Positions 17,374-27,327 of a DNA stretch of 64,000 nt are shown here, in pieces. This stretch comes from Daejeonella sp. H1SJ63 (GTDB taxonomy: Bacteria; Bacteroidota; Bacteroidia; Sphingobacteriales; Sphingobacteriaceae): the NCBI RefSeq assembly GCF_029360775.1, contig NZ_JARKMZ010000041.1:1-64000 (forward strand), read 5' to 3'. Below the pieces are notes generated by a model that saw only the letters and a list, made by a program, of their open reading frames with translations, was not told the DNA's origin and searched no databases. The first letter of the stretch is position 1; each line of letters begins with the position of its first letter. Made by a program: the position numbers and the translations under genes.

Positions 17374-17675
17374 TTCCTCTGTCACATTTTCTTTTTATTA
17401 GTGCATGTCTGTTCTGCATCGGTTTATATGCAGTTCTGACAAAAAGAAATGCAATTCAGGTTCTGATTGGTATTGAATTTATGATTAATGCCGCTGTTCT
17501 GAATTTTGTTGCATTTGGCAGATTTGATGCTAATGGAGGAGGAGGGCAGATGTTTGCACTATTTGCTATCGTTCTGGCGGCAGCCGGTGTTGCAGTTGCA
17601 CTTGCCATTATCTTAAATGTCTACAAGCATTTTAAAACTATAGATCCGGTTAAAACAGATACATTGAAAGATTAA
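17370..17675 (+). CDS. nuoK: NADH-quinone oxidoreductase subunit K
   Basis: MrpC-like membrane subunit with 101 residues and three helices. Conserved acidic residues lie in the second helix (LIGIEFMINAAVLNFVAF), and Gly-rich AIVLAAAGVAVALAI follows. It overlaps nuoJ by 4 nt and nuoL by 1 nt (TAATG). Confidence 0.95.
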   Translation: MIPLSHFLFISACLFCIGLYAVLTKRNAIQVLIGIEFMINAAVLNFVAFGRFDANGGGGQMFALFAIVLAAAGVAVALAIILNVYKHFKTIDPVKTDTLKD

Positions 17676-19717
17676 TGGAAAGCATGCCTGTCTCTGATAT
17701 TCAAATTTTTCTGGTATTGCCGGTGGTAGTATTACCCCTGATTTCTTTTCTGTTTATCTTTGCTGGTAAGAAATTAAATACTGAGAATCTTGCTCTTTTC
17801 CATATTTCTGTAAGCTTTTTACTTTCACTTTATCTGTTTTCGGCAATATGGGATAAGCAGACTTTTCATATACAATGGTCGTGGTTTAGTGTTGGCGGTA
17901 CTGAGTTTAAAGCAGGAATCTTACTTAATAACCTGTCTGTTTTAATGATGGTGCTGGTTTCAGGTATCGCAACACTGGTACATGTCTATTCAAGGGTTTA
18001 TATGAAAGGAGACCCCAATATTCATAAATACTGGGCATATCTGGGTCTATTCTGTTTTTCAATGCTCAGTCTGGTTATTTCAGACAGTCTTTTGCTAATC
18101 TATTTGTTTTGGGAACTTGTCGGATTTTCATCTTATCTTCTTATTGGTTTCTGGTATACCAGAGATTCTGCGGCAAGAGCATCAAAAAAGGCCTTTATAA
18201 TGAACAGAATTGGTGATCTGGGATTTCTGACAGGGATAATGATTATCTATCAGCAATTTCATACACTTGATTTAACATTACTTTTTGCAGAAAACGGATT
18301 TATGCAGACCTCATTCATTCAGAATGCAATGTGGGTTTCTGATACTTCCGGAATGCCTGAAATATGGCTCACAATTGCCGGGGCTGTCTTTTTCCTTGGA
18401 GCCATGGCAAAATCAGCGCAGTTTCCACTGCATACCTGGCTTCCTGATGCTATGGAAGGACCGACATCGGTGTCTTCATTAATTCATGCAGCTACCATGG
18501 TTGCTGCAGGTGTTTTTCTGATAGCCCGTATTTATCCGGTGTTCAATCCTCAGGTTCTGAACATGATGGTTATTACCGGTACAATAACAGCATTTATGGC
18601 TGCAACTATTGCACTGACACAAAACGATATCAAAAGAATCCTGGCTTATTCAACAATTTCACAGCTTGGCTTTATGATTATGGCATTAGGGATAGGTGCA
18701 TATTCTGAGAGTATTTTCCATTTGTCGACACATGCATTTTTTAAATGTCTTTTATTCCTTGCTGCCGGTGCCGTAATTCATGAGATGCATCATCATCGGG
18801 ATAAGCTTGGACTGGATTTTGATTTTCAGGATATCCGCCGGATGGGCGGACTCAGGAAGAGGATGCCTCTGGCTTGTATAAGCATGTGTATAGCTTCTGC
18901 GGCTCTGATAGGTTTACCTTTGACATCCGGATTCCTTTCAAAAGATGCAATGCTGATAAAGACATTCGAGTGGGCATCTGAACAAGTGGGTATTCTTAAA
19001 ATTGTACCTTATCTGATGCTTTTGAGTAGTGCCTTAACTGCATTTTATATTTCGCGGCTAATTTTTAAAGTTTTCTTTGCAAAGCCGGATGTTATCAGTA
19101 GTCCAGTGATTTCTGCTGCAAAAGATGCACCCAAACAAATGACTTATGTTTTGCTCATCCTGGCCTTTTTGTCAACATTTCTGCCATTTAGCCTCAATCC
19201 ATTATCGTATGAAGTATCCTGGTTATGGTCAGGATTCAGATCTGTTGAATCCACACAGGCAGGGTTTTACCATCAGCTTATTCCGGTAATTGTAAATGCC
19301 ATCAGTATGTTGCTTATTATACTGGCTTACCTGATGTATGTTAATGGTAAATATAGCCGGCTTGCTTCGGGTGAAGGCTTATTATTCCGGGTTTCATCCG
19401 GAGAGTGGTATTTAAACCAATTTTATAGCTTTACATTTGTAAAATCTGTAGAAAAACTTGCAGAACTTTCATGGCGTATTGACCGCTATGTTATAGACTC
19501 AATTGTACTTTCTACCGCAGCTGTCGTGAGAAATATCTCGGATTTCAGCAGGTGGACAGATAAGAATATTGTTGATGGTGCAGTAAACGGATCAGGTGCA
19601 ATGGTTAGTAAGGCAGGAAGTATTTTCAGAATGCTTCAATCTGGCAGGTTGCAGCATTATTTGTTAAGTATACTATTGATTCTGCTCACATTTTTGATTC
19701 TAACTTTTTTCATATGA
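17675..19717 (+). CDS. nuoL: NADH-quinone oxidoreductase subunit L
   Basis: Distal antiporter-like proton-pumping subunit with 680 residues. It has the WELVGFSSYLLIGFW segment (catalytic Glu), the HTWLPDAMEGPTSVSSLIHAATMV helix with its Lys/His relay, and about 16 transmembrane helices including the C-terminal lateral-helix region and final anchor. The start overlaps the nuoK stop. The stop sits inside an ATGA that opens an 18-codon mini-frame running to nuoM. Confidence 0.96.
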   Translation: MESMPVSDIQIFLVLPVVVLPLISFLFIFAGKKLNTENLALFHISVSFLLSLYLFSAIWDKQTFHIQWSWFSVGGTEFKAGILLNNLSVLMMVLVSGIATLVHVYSRVYMKGDPNIHKYWAYLGLFCFSMLSLVISDSLLLIYLFWELVGFSSYLLIGFWYTRDSAARASKKAFIMNRIGDLGFLTGIMIIYQQFHTLDLTLLFAENGFMQTSFIQNAMWVSDTSGMPEIWLTIAGAVFFLGAMAKSAQFPLHTWLPDAMEGPTSVSSLIHAATMVAAGVFLIARIYPVFNPQVLNMMVITGTITAFMAATIALTQNDIKRILAYSTISQLGFMIMALGIGAYSESIFHLSTHAFFKCLLFLAAGAVIHEMHHHRDKLGLDFDFQDIRRMGGLRKRMPLACISMCIASAALIGLPLTSGFLSKDAMLIKTFEWASEQVGILKIVPYLMLLSSALTAFYISRLIFKVFFAKPDVISSPVISAAKDAPKQMTYVLLILAFLSTFLPFSLNPLSYEVSWLWSGFRSVESTQAGFYHQLIPVIVNAISMLLIILAYLMYVNGKYSRLASGEGLLFRVSSGEWYLNQFYSFTFVKSVEKLAELSWRIDRYVIDSIVLSTAAVVRNISDFSRWTDKNIVDGAVNGSGAMVSKAGSIFRMLQSGRLQHYLLSILLILLTFLILTFFI

Positions 19718-19772
19718 GTTTATTTGCATCAGCTTATTCCATGATAATGATAAGGGGAGGGGAGATTTAATT

Positions 19773-21356
19773 ATGCTTTCATTACTGATATTTCTTCCCA
19801 TTGCCGCGGCAATTCTGATTTTGATCTTACCATCCAGGTTTGAAAAGGTTTTCAAACATATATGTCTTGGAGTAAGTATCATTCAATTTTTACTGAGTCT
19901 TTTTATTTATCTCAATTTTAATTCAGGTACATCTGCAGCCGGTATAAGTAATGCCGGTCAGTATCAGTTAACCGAAAAACTGCCCTGGATACGTCTTGAT
20001 CTGGGGAGTATTGGTAAACTTGAAATTGATTATTTCCTTGGAATTGATGGACTCTCAATGCCATTTCTTTTACTCTCGGCTTTGGTAATGTTTGTTGCTA
20101 CTATAGCATCATGGGAGATCAAAACTAATTTGAGGGCTTATTATCCATTGTTTTTACTTCTAAACACTGCGGTAATAGGGGTGTTTTGCGCCCTCGATTT
20201 CTTCCTGTTCTACATTTTCTATGAGTTAATGCTCTTACCGCTCTATTTTCTTATAGGTATGTGGGGTGGGGTAAGGAGAGAATATGCAGCGATTAAATTT
20301 TTCCTGTATACCCTCTTCGGATCGGTATTCATGCTATTGGTGATTATTGGTCTTTATTTTTCAGTAACAGATCCAACAAGTGGTAATCATACCTTTAATA
20401 TGATTCTGATGATGGATCCTGCCAATTATCTGGATGGATCCATTTTTTCGGCTATAGCCAATCAGGAGTTGTTCGGTATTTCAGCAAGACTCCTGGCATT
20501 TATTGTATTGTTTGTCGCATTTGCAATTAAAGTTCCAATTGTTCCGCTTCATACATGGTTGCCCGACGCCCACGTTGAGGCTCCAACTCCGGTATCCATT
20601 ATACTGGCCGGATTGTTGCTCAAAGTTGGTGGATACGGTATACTTCGCATCTGTTACAGTATATTCCCTGATGCAGCAATTCAGTCATCCTGGTGGATTG
20701 GACTGATAGGAATGGTTTCAATACTTTACGGAGCTTTAAATGCACTTGCCCAGACAGATCTGAAGCGGATGATTGCCTATTCTTCAGTTTCACATATGGG
20801 CTTTGTTCTCCTGGGGATTGCTTCGGCAACAACCGAAGGGGTAAGTGGCGCTATGTATCAGATGATCAGTCACGGAGCACTCTCTGCGATGTTGTTCTTC
20901 CTTGTGGGTATGATCTATAATCGTGTCCATGATCGTGAGATATCCAGTTTCAGGGGACTCTCTGAGCTCATGCCGCAGTTTTCAGCCTTTGTAATGATTG
21001 CATTTTTTGCATCATTGGGCTTACCGGGGTTTTCTGCATTTATTGCTGAAGCATTTAGTTTAATAGGAGCATTTACTTCAGTGTATCTTCCTGAATGGAT
21101 GGCTATAGGGGGCTCTGTGGGTATCCTTTTAAGTGCAGCATATTTTTTATGGACCCTTCAACGAATGTTTTTTGGCCAGATTCGTTTAAAAGGAGGGGAG
21201 GAATGGAAGACAACACTTTACGATGCAAATATTCGTGAAAAAATTGCCCTTTTACCACTGGCAGCGCTGGCTCTGCTGCTTGGTATATTTCCATCTCTCT
21301 TATTTGATAAGATGAATGCTTCAGTCCTTGCTTTTGTTCAATTAATAACCGGTTGA
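19773..21356 (+). CDS. nuoM: NADH-quinone oxidoreductase subunit M
   Basis: Antiporter-like proton-pumping subunit with 527 residues and about 14 helices. It has the FYELMLLPLYFLIGMWGG segment with catalytic Glu, and the HTWLPDAHVEAPTPVSIILAG helix. A purine-rich Shine-Dalgarno-like run (GGGGAGGGGAG, 19754-19764) precedes the ATG, unusual for this genome. There is a 55-bp gap to nuoL. Confidence 0.96.
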   Translation: MLSLLIFLPIAAAILILILPSRFEKVFKHICLGVSIIQFLLSLFIYLNFNSGTSAAGISNAGQYQLTEKLPWIRLDLGSIGKLEIDYFLGIDGLSMPFLLLSALVMFVATIASWEIKTNLRAYYPLFLLLNTAVIGVFCALDFFLFYIFYELMLLPLYFLIGMWGGVRREYAAIKFFLYTLFGSVFMLLVIIGLYFSVTDPTSGNHTFNMILMMDPANYLDGSIFSAIANQELFGISARLLAFIVLFVAFAIKVPIVPLHTWLPDAHVEAPTPVSIILAGLLLKVGGYGILRICYSIFPDAAIQSSWWIGLIGMVSILYGALNALAQTDLKRMIAYSSVSHMGFVLLGIASATTEGVSGAMYQMISHGALSAMLFFLVGMIYNRVHDREISSFRGLSELMPQFSAFVMIAFFASLGLPGFSAFIAEAFSLIGAFTSVYLPEWMAIGGSVGILLSAAYFLWTLQRMFFGQIRLKGGEEWKTTLYDANIREKIALLPLAALALLLGIFPSLLFDKMNASVLAFVQLITG

Positions 21357-22852
21357 TGAACGATCTGATCCCTTTGATATCATCTTCAATTAATGATACA
21401 CTCGCAAGTCTGTCTCATTTTTATGCTGAAATAATTCTTGCAGCAGGGTTTCTGCTGGTGATATTAGCCGATCTGTTCCTTTCGAGGAGGTTTACTCAAC
21501 TCTGTTTCTTAATAAGCCTTTCCACTTTATTATTGCTCGGTGTTCAGTCGGTTATTTTACTCAATACCAAGACTGTATTTCTTTTTGGCGGGATGCTAAA
21601 GCTGGATCATACTTCGATACTTTTTAAGCTGCTTTTCTGCTTTTCATCTTTGCTTTTTGCCATTTTCATCAGGTATAATTCTCCATTGCAAAAACATGTT
21701 AAAGGTACAGGGGATCTTTTCGCCATTCTGCTGGCTACTCTTCTGGGTATGAATCTGCTGGCTATGTCTATGAATTTGCTGATGGTTTATATTTCTATTG
21801 AAATGGTGTCTCTGGGTTCATACCTGATGGTATCTTATATTTCTGCAGACAAAGCCCAAACTGAATCAGCAATGAAATATGCACTATTTGGTGCAGTTTG
21901 TTCTGCAATAATGCTTTATGGGATTTCATTACTTTACGGATTTACGGGCACTCTTAATTTTAACGATCCTGCGTTTATTAATGCTTTAAAAAATGTATCA
22001 GGGCTGTCTTCGGGTGTGGCGATAAGTCTGGTCTTTATTGGAGTAGCCTTTAAACTTTCAATTGCCCCGCTCCATTTCTGGGCTCCGGATGTGTATGAAG
22101 GTGCCCCAACTCCTGTAACTGCTTTTCTTTCCACTGCCCCTAAAATAGCTGGTTTTGCAATTCTGATCGGGTTATTGCCGGTGTTTCAGAGTGAAGGCGG
22201 GCAGACTAATACTCAGTACTTTGATTTTAATGTGATTCTTGCAGTTCTTGCTACAGCAAGTATGTTAATAGGAAATTTTACTGCTATCTGGCAGAATAAT
22301 GTGAAGAGGATGCTGGCATATTCTTCAATCGGTCATACAGGATTTATGCTGATGGCATTATTTGCATTTCAGGGCAGCGGATTTCAGGCTCTGATCTTTT
22401 ATATGGCTGTTTATATCGTCATGAATATGGCCGCATTTCTGATTGTTGATGAGATTGAAGAGCAAACTGGCATACTGCTTATTGATGAATACAAAGGAAT
22501 GGGGAAATCTAATGCTATGCTAATGACAACATTTGTTATTGTACTTGTCTCACTAACGGGCCTGCCCCCCACAGTTGGATTTACTGCTAAATTTCTTGTA
22601 TTCTCTTCGGCTTTTGAAGCATACCGTAATACAGATTCAGCGGTAATACTCATTATGATCATTACTGCTGCTATCAGTACACTGGTTTCCTTATTCTATT
22701 ATTTTAAAATTCCGCTTAATGCCTTCCTCAGAAATTCTCAGATTCAGGTGATGGCACCCGGGAATTCTCCCAAAGCTTATCTGGGCTTACTGCTGGCCAT
22801 TTTATTGCTTGTTCTGATTGTATTCCCCTCTGTGATTGTAAAACTCATCTGA
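21356..22852 (+). CDS. nuoN: NADH-quinone oxidoreductase subunit N
   Basis: Third antiporter-like proton-pumping subunit, 498 residues from ATG 21356 (TGATG overlap with nuoM). It has about 14 helices, ISIEMVSLGSYLMVSY with the helix-5 Glu, and APLHFWAPDVYEGAPTPVTAFLS. It closes the membrane-arm operon. No hairpin terminator is evident before the next promoter at 22925. Confidence 0.96.
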   Translation: MNDLIPLISSSINDTLASLSHFYAEIILAAGFLLVILADLFLSRRFTQLCFLISLSTLLLLGVQSVILLNTKTVFLFGGMLKLDHTSILFKLLFCFSSLLFAIFIRYNSPLQKHVKGTGDLFAILLATLLGMNLLAMSMNLLMVYISIEMVSLGSYLMVSYISADKAQTESAMKYALFGAVCSAIMLYGISLLYGFTGTLNFNDPAFINALKNVSGLSSGVAISLVFIGVAFKLSIAPLHFWAPDVYEGAPTPVTAFLSTAPKIAGFAILIGLLPVFQSEGGQTNTQYFDFNVILAVLATASMLIGNFTAIWQNNVKRMLAYSSIGHTGFMLMALFAFQGSGFQALIFYMAVYIVMNMAAFLIVDEIEEQTGILLIDEYKGMGKSNAMLMTTFVIVLVSLTGLPPTVGFTAKFLVFSSAFEAYRNTDSAVILIMIITAAISTLVSLFYYFKIPLNAFLRNSQIQVMAPGNSPKAYLGLLLAILLLVLIVFPSVIVKLI

Positions 22853-22924
22853 GCAGGATTAAAATATGGCATAACACAGACGATTTTCAGGTCGATTTAC
22901 TTGGCTTCTTTGTGATTTAATATC

Positions 22925-22932
22925 TACTTTTG
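22925..22932 (+). promoter_or_regulatory. Putative promoter for the PurF-like gene (TTG-N21-TACTTTTG)
   Basis: TACTTTTG matches TAnnTTTG, and TTG at 22901-22903 lies 21 nt upstream, close to the consensus spacing. The ATG follows 17 nt after the element. Confidence 0.55.
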
Positions 22933-22949
22933 CAATCTCAGAACTATTT

Positions 22950-24851
22950 ATGAGCGATCAGATCAAACATGAGTGCGGAATTGCACTTATTCGTCTATTA
23001 AAACCTCTATCTTATTATCAGCAAAAGTACGGCACGGCTCTATACGGCCTCAATAAACTGTATTTGTTGATGGAAAAACAGCATAACCGTGGGCAGGATG
23101 GGGCAGGAATTGCAACCATTAAACTTGATGTTCCTCCGGGTAACCGCTATATCAGCCGTTATCGTGCGATGGGAGCAGGGGCTGTTTCAGAGATATTTGA
23201 ATACGTTCAGAAGAAATTTGCTGATGTTCAGCGCGAAACACCAGAAAAGTTGCAGGATACAGCCTGGTTAAAGGAAAATGTAAGTTTTACCGGGGAAGTG
23301 CTGATGGGACATTTGCGTTATGGTACTCATGGTAAAAACAGCATTGAAAGCTGTCATCCATTTTTACGTCAGAATAACTGGATGACCAGAAATCTGGTGG
23401 TTAGTGGTAACTTCAATATGACCAATGTGGATGAATTACTTGAACAGTTATTTGAGCTTGGTCAACATCCTAAAGAAAGAACCGATACCGTAACCGTTCT
23501 GGAAAAGATCGGGCACTTTTTAGATACCGAAAATCAAATTCTTTTTGATAAATATAAAACAGAAGGTTTCAGCAATGAACAGATAAGTCACCAGATTGCT
23601 GAACACATTGATGTTGCTTCAATTCTTCGGCGCTCAGCTAAAACCTGGGACGGAGGTTATACAATCAGCGGAATAATGGGTCATGGGGATGCATTCGTTA
23701 TGCGCGATCCGGTCGGTATTCGTCCTGCTTTTTACTATCAGGATGATGAAATTGTAATTGTAACTTCTGAAAGACCCGCAATTCAGACTGCCTTTAATAT
23801 TCCGCTTGAATCTGTAAAAGAGATCAAACCCGGACATGCATTAATCATCAAAAAGAACGGTAAGGTAACCGAAGAACAATTCCGTGAACCGGAAGTTCCA
23901 AAATCATGTTCTTTTGAGAGGATTTATTTTTCCAGAGGAAGTGATGCTGATATTTATAAGGAAAGAAAGAATCTTGGCTTATTCCTTTGTCCGCAGATAT
24001 TTGAAGCCATCAATTATGATTTGAAAAACACTGTATTTTCATACATTCCGAATACCGCAGAAGTAGCTTTTTACGGAATGGTTGAGGGAGTGCATAAATA
24101 TTTGAGGGACTATCAGAAGGAAACTCTTCTGAAACGGGCTGATAAGATATCTGATGCTGAGTTGGAAGAGGTTTTGAACATGTCGGCCCGCGTAGAAAAA
24201 ATTGCCATTAAGGATGTTAAGCTTCGTACTTTTATTACTCAGGATGCCGACAGGCAGGATATGGTTGCTCACGTTTATGATACCACGTATGGTTTGATTA
24301 ACAAGGGAGCAGATAATCTGGTGATTCTGGATGATTCTATTGTCAGGGGAACTACTCTTAAACAAAGTATCCTTAGAATACTGGATCGCCTTGGCCCCAA
24401 AAAGATTATTGTAGTTTCTTCAGCTCCTCAGATCCGGTATCCGGATTGTTATGGGATTGATATGTCGAGAATGGGTGAATTCGTTGCATTTGAAGCGGCT
24501 ATCTCTCTCTTAAAAGATTCAGGTAAAGCAGATCTGATTCAGCAGGTTTACAAGAACTGTCTTGAATCAGAAAAATTAGGTAACAAGCAGGTTAAAAACT
24601 ACGTTCAGGAGATTTATAGTCAGTTTACTGATCAGCAAATATCTGACAGAATAGCAAAGATCATAACTCCGAAAGATATAAAATGTGAAGTACAGGTAAT
24701 TTATCAGACTCTTGATAACCTGCATAAAGCAACGCCTGCTCATTTGGGTGATTGGTATTTCTCAGGGAATTACCCAACCCCTGGAGGAAATAAAGTAGTT
24801 AATAAAGCCTTTATGAACTGGGTTGAAGGTAAAAATGAGCGAGCCTATTAA
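22950..24851 (+). CDS. Amidophosphoribosyltransferase-like protein (long Bacteroidota form)
   Basis: PurF-type enzyme: an N-terminal Ntn glutaminase domain whose nucleophile would be Cys9 (HECGIA, after removal of a short propeptide), plus a C-terminal phosphoribosyltransferase domain with the PRPP loop VILDDSIVRGTT (458-469). At 633 residues it is over 100 longer than E. coli PurF (505), with inserts in both halves. I recall a long class of this kind in Bacteroidota, often besides a canonical PurF elsewhere. Catalytic motifs look intact, so it may make phosphoribosylamine, but a paralogous role is possible. A strong terminator follows. Confidence 0.85.
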   Translation: MSDQIKHECGIALIRLLKPLSYYQQKYGTALYGLNKLYLLMEKQHNRGQDGAGIATIKLDVPPGNRYISRYRAMGAGAVSEIFEYVQKKFADVQRETPEKLQDTAWLKENVSFTGEVLMGHLRYGTHGKNSIESCHPFLRQNNWMTRNLVVSGNFNMTNVDELLEQLFELGQHPKERTDTVTVLEKIGHFLDTENQILFDKYKTEGFSNEQISHQIAEHIDVASILRRSAKTWDGGYTISGIMGHGDAFVMRDPVGIRPAFYYQDDEIVIVTSERPAIQTAFNIPLESVKEIKPGHALIIKKNGKVTEEQFREPEVPKSCSFERIYFSRGSDADIYKERKNLGLFLCPQIFEAINYDLKNTVFSYIPNTAEVAFYGMVEGVHKYLRDYQKETLLKRADKISDAELEEVLNMSARVEKIAIKDVKLRTFITQDADRQDMVAHVYDTTYGLINKGADNLVILDDSIVRGTTLKQSILRILDRLGPKKIIVVSSAPQIRYPDCYGIDMSRMGEFVAFEAAISLLKDSGKADLIQQVYKNCLESEKLGNKQVKNYVQEIYSQFTDQQISDRIAKIITPKDIKCEVQVIYQTLDNLHKATPAHLGDWYFSGNYPTPGGNKVVNKAFMNWVEGKNERAY

Positions 24852-24874
24852 GGTTTATTCCTGATAAGTTTTTG

Positions 24875-24916
24875 ATGGGGAAAGTTTAACAAAAAACTCT
24901 TTCCCCATTTTTGTTT
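24875..24916 (+). terminator. Rho-independent terminator after the PurF-like gene
   Basis: Perfect 10-bp stem ATGGGGAAAG (24875-24884) / CTTTCCCCAT (24899-24908) followed by a T-rich tract. On the minus strand no T-run follows, so it serves the plus-strand gene. Confidence 0.85.
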
Positions 24917-24942
24917 TTGGGGCTATCTTTCTTCTTCCTATG

Positions 24943-25572
24943 TTAAATGAGTGTATCTCCCGACAGTAAATTATAAATAAGTCTGAGTGCAAAGATCAGG
25001 ATAAGTATTCCGGCGATACGGTTTAGCCTTGCAATATTCTTTTCCTTAATTCTGTACCTGAGCTTATTGGCATAATAGGCCTTCAGTACATCCAGACTAA
25101 ACTGAGTGACCAGTATTGATCCAAAAAAAGGGAGGATTTCGGAAGATTTAATTTCACCGGATATAGAGATAACCCCGCTTGTTACGCTTAGCCAGTAAAG
25201 CAGTATCGCCGGATTGAAAATACACATCAGAAATCCCTTTATAAAATACCCTGTATTATGTCTTCTGGAAGTGCTTTGTTCATAATTTACCTTGACCTTT
25301 TTAAAGAGATAATATAGGCCTATTGCAAACAGGATGATACTTCCGGCAATACCAATTTGCATCCGGTATTGATTTTCAAGTGCTAAAAAAGTGGATCCAT
25401 AAAGGCTCAGACTAACATAAAATATATCGCTCACAAGAACTCCGCCTGCAAGTGATACACCGGCATAGAATCCTTTTTCTATACTGGTTTTAATCAGAGC
25501 AAAAAATACAGGCCCGGTTAAGAAGGAAAGCACAAATCCCAATCCAATTCCTGATATTATTGATTCTATCAT
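24943..25572 (-). CDS. LysE/RhtB-family exporter
   Basis: Small inner-membrane exporter of 209 residues with six hydrophobic segments. The family N-terminus is clear (ISGIGLGFVLSFLTGPVFFALIKTSIEKG), with the conserved GPVF and later FNPAILLYW segment. Relatives export amino acids such as lysine, homoserine or threonine; the substrate here is unknown. It is transcribed divergently from the FucP-like transporter, sharing a 147-bp spacer that contains a direct repeat. Confidence 0.87.
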   Translation of the reverse strand: MIESIISGIGLGFVLSFLTGPVFFALIKTSIEKGFYAGVSLAGGVLVSDIFYVSLSLYGSTFLALENQYRMQIGIAGSIILFAIGLYYLFKKVKVNYEQSTSRRHNTGYFIKGFLMCIFNPAILLYWLSVTSGVISISGEIKSSEILPFFGSILVTQFSLDVLKAYYANKLRYRIKEKNIARLNRIAGILILIFALRLIYNLLSGDTLI

Positions 25573-25614
25573 CCCGAATTATTAATCCCTATATCTTAAA
25601 GTGCAAATTAACCT

Positions 25615-25665
25615 AAAAACATAGAGTTTCGACGTATGATTGATAAAAACATTAAAAACATAGAG
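25615..25665. repeat. 12-bp direct repeat AAAAACATAGAG in a divergent spacer
   Basis: Two identical copies, 25615-25626 and 25654-25665, starting 39 bp apart (about four helical turns). They lie between the lysE-type and FucP-like genes. Their position fits a regulator site, but no partner regulator gene is adjacent. Confidence 0.4.
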
Positions 25666-25719
25666 ATTTAAGAAATTTAATTTATGTTAGATAATTATTT
25701 CAAAACTTAGAAATCTGAT

Positions 25720-27327
25720 ATGGAGGACAATTCACAAAAAAATTATGGTTCCGCTTTGTACACACTGATATCTGTGTTCTTTTTCTGGGGCTTTCTGGCA
25801 GCTAGTAATGGTATTTTTATTCCATTCTGTAAGACTCATTTCAGCCTGACACAGTTTGAATCTCAGTTGATTGACTTTACCTTTTATGGTGGATATTTTA
25901 TGGGATCTCTGATTTTGTTCTATGCTTCAAAGCTTATTAAGGTTGATATTCTGAATTATCTGGGATACAAGAACAGTATTGCCATCGGGCTGGTAGTTTC
26001 TGCTGCCGGAGCATTGTTGATGATTCCTGCGGTACATTCGGGCTCTTTTGCATTTATTCTGACGGCATTTTTCGTTGTAGCAATTGGTTTTTCGCTTCAG
26101 CAAACAGCAGCAAATCCTTTTGTTGTTGCTTTGGGGAGTCCGGTAACCGGTGCTAACCGTTTAAATCTCGCCGGTGGTATAAATAATCTTGGTGGTATTC
26201 TTGGCCCGATTGCTGTAAGTATTATTTTGTTTGGGACGGCCACTGCTGCTGCACCTAAAGAAGTGGAAATTTCATCCATCAATACTTTGTATTATATCCT
26301 TGCAGGACTATTCATTGCCGTAGCAATTTTCTTCTGGGTATCTAAACTGCCTAAAGTTACAAGCGATGAAAAAGTTGAAGCAAGTGGGAAAACCAATTTT
26401 CCATTGTTTATCATCTTTATTGCATTTCTGCTGATTCTTGCAGCCGGACCGATTTCTGTAGCTTCGGGTGTGGGTATTTATGTGTTCGTTTATTTGTCAC
26501 TTTTCATCATAATTGTGACATTGCTTTTAGCGCTCAGAGCTGCCGGAAAGAATAAGGAAGGTTGGGGTGCAATGGGTTACCCTCAGTTGATCCTTGGTAT
26601 GATCGCAATATTTACTTATGTAGGTGTGGAGGTTACCATTCAAAGTAATATGGGAGCATTACTTGCATCGCCTGATTTTGGCGGTCTTAAGGATTCAGAA
26701 ATAGCTCCATTTATTTCTTTGTACTGGGGAAGTATGATGATTGGTCGCTGGACCGGTGCGGTGAGTGCATTTAAATTACCCAAAACCACCAAAACCATTT
26801 TGACTATCGTTATGCCATTTATTGCATTTGCGGTAATATTAACTGCAAACCATTTAAATGGAAGCTCTGTTGAACAGTTTTTTGTTTATGCAGTATGTCT
26901 GGTTATTCTTATCGGCGGATTTTTCTATAGTCAGGAAAAGCCTGCAAAAACATTGCTGACTTTCAGTGTTTTAGGTTCAATAGCAATGGTTGTTGGATTA
27001 CTTACTACCGGAGATGTAGCTATTTACGCATTCCTTAGTGGTGGATTATGTTGTTCTATTATGTGGCCTTGTATTTTTGCGCTGGCCATTACCGGTTTGG
27101 GAAAATATACTTCACAGGGGTCTGCATTCCTGATTATGATGATCCTCGGCGGTGCAATTATTCCTCCGGTGCAGGGAATTTTGGCTGATACTACCAGCAT
27201 TCATTTCTCATATGTAGTTCCTTTCCTTTGCTTTGTGTATCTGGTTTATTTCGCAATCAAGGTGAGTTTGGAATTGAAAAAACAGGGTATTGACGTAAGT
27301 AAGCTTGATGCGGAGGCTTCTCATTAA
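25720..27327 (+). CDS. MFS sugar transporter, FucP/GlcP-like
   Basis: Major facilitator protein of the fucose/glucose-galactose permease family, 535 residues against about 440 for E. coli FucP. The N-terminal signature [17 protein letters not shown], the QQTAANPF segment (127-134) and [14 protein letters not shown] are family features. Two extra hydrophobic segments lie around residues 225-275, between the usual sixth and seventh helices, suggesting about 14 helices. By eye, FucP Asp46 and Glu135, needed for proton coupling, align with Gly31 and Gln128. The coupling ion may therefore differ. The stop overlaps the dCMP deaminase start (TAATG). Confidence 0.85.
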   Translation: MEDNSQKNYGSALYTLISVFFFWGFLAASNGIFIPFCKTHFSLTQFESQLIDFTFYGGYFMGSLILFYASKLIKVDILNYLGYKNSIAIGLVVSAAGALLMIPAVHSGSFAFILTAFFVVAIGFSLQQTAANPFVVALGSPVTGANRLNLAGGINNLGGILGPIAVSIILFGTATAAAPKEVEISSINTLYYILAGLFIAVAIFFWVSKLPKVTSDEKVEASGKTNFPLFIIFIAFLLILAAGPISVASGVGIYVFVYLSLFIIIVTLLLALRAAGKNKEGWGAMGYPQLILGMIAIFTYVGVEVTIQSNMGALLASPDFGGLKDSEIAPFISLYWGSMMIGRWTGAVSAFKLPKTTKTILTIVMPFIAFAVILTANHLNGSSVEQFFVYAVCLVILIGGFFYSQEKPAKTLLTFSVLGSIAMVVGLLTTGDVAIYAFLSGGLCCSIMWPCIFALAITGLGKYTSQGSAFLIMMILGGAIIPPVQGILADTTSIHFSYVVPFLCFVYLVYFAIKVSLELKKQGIDVSKLDAEASH

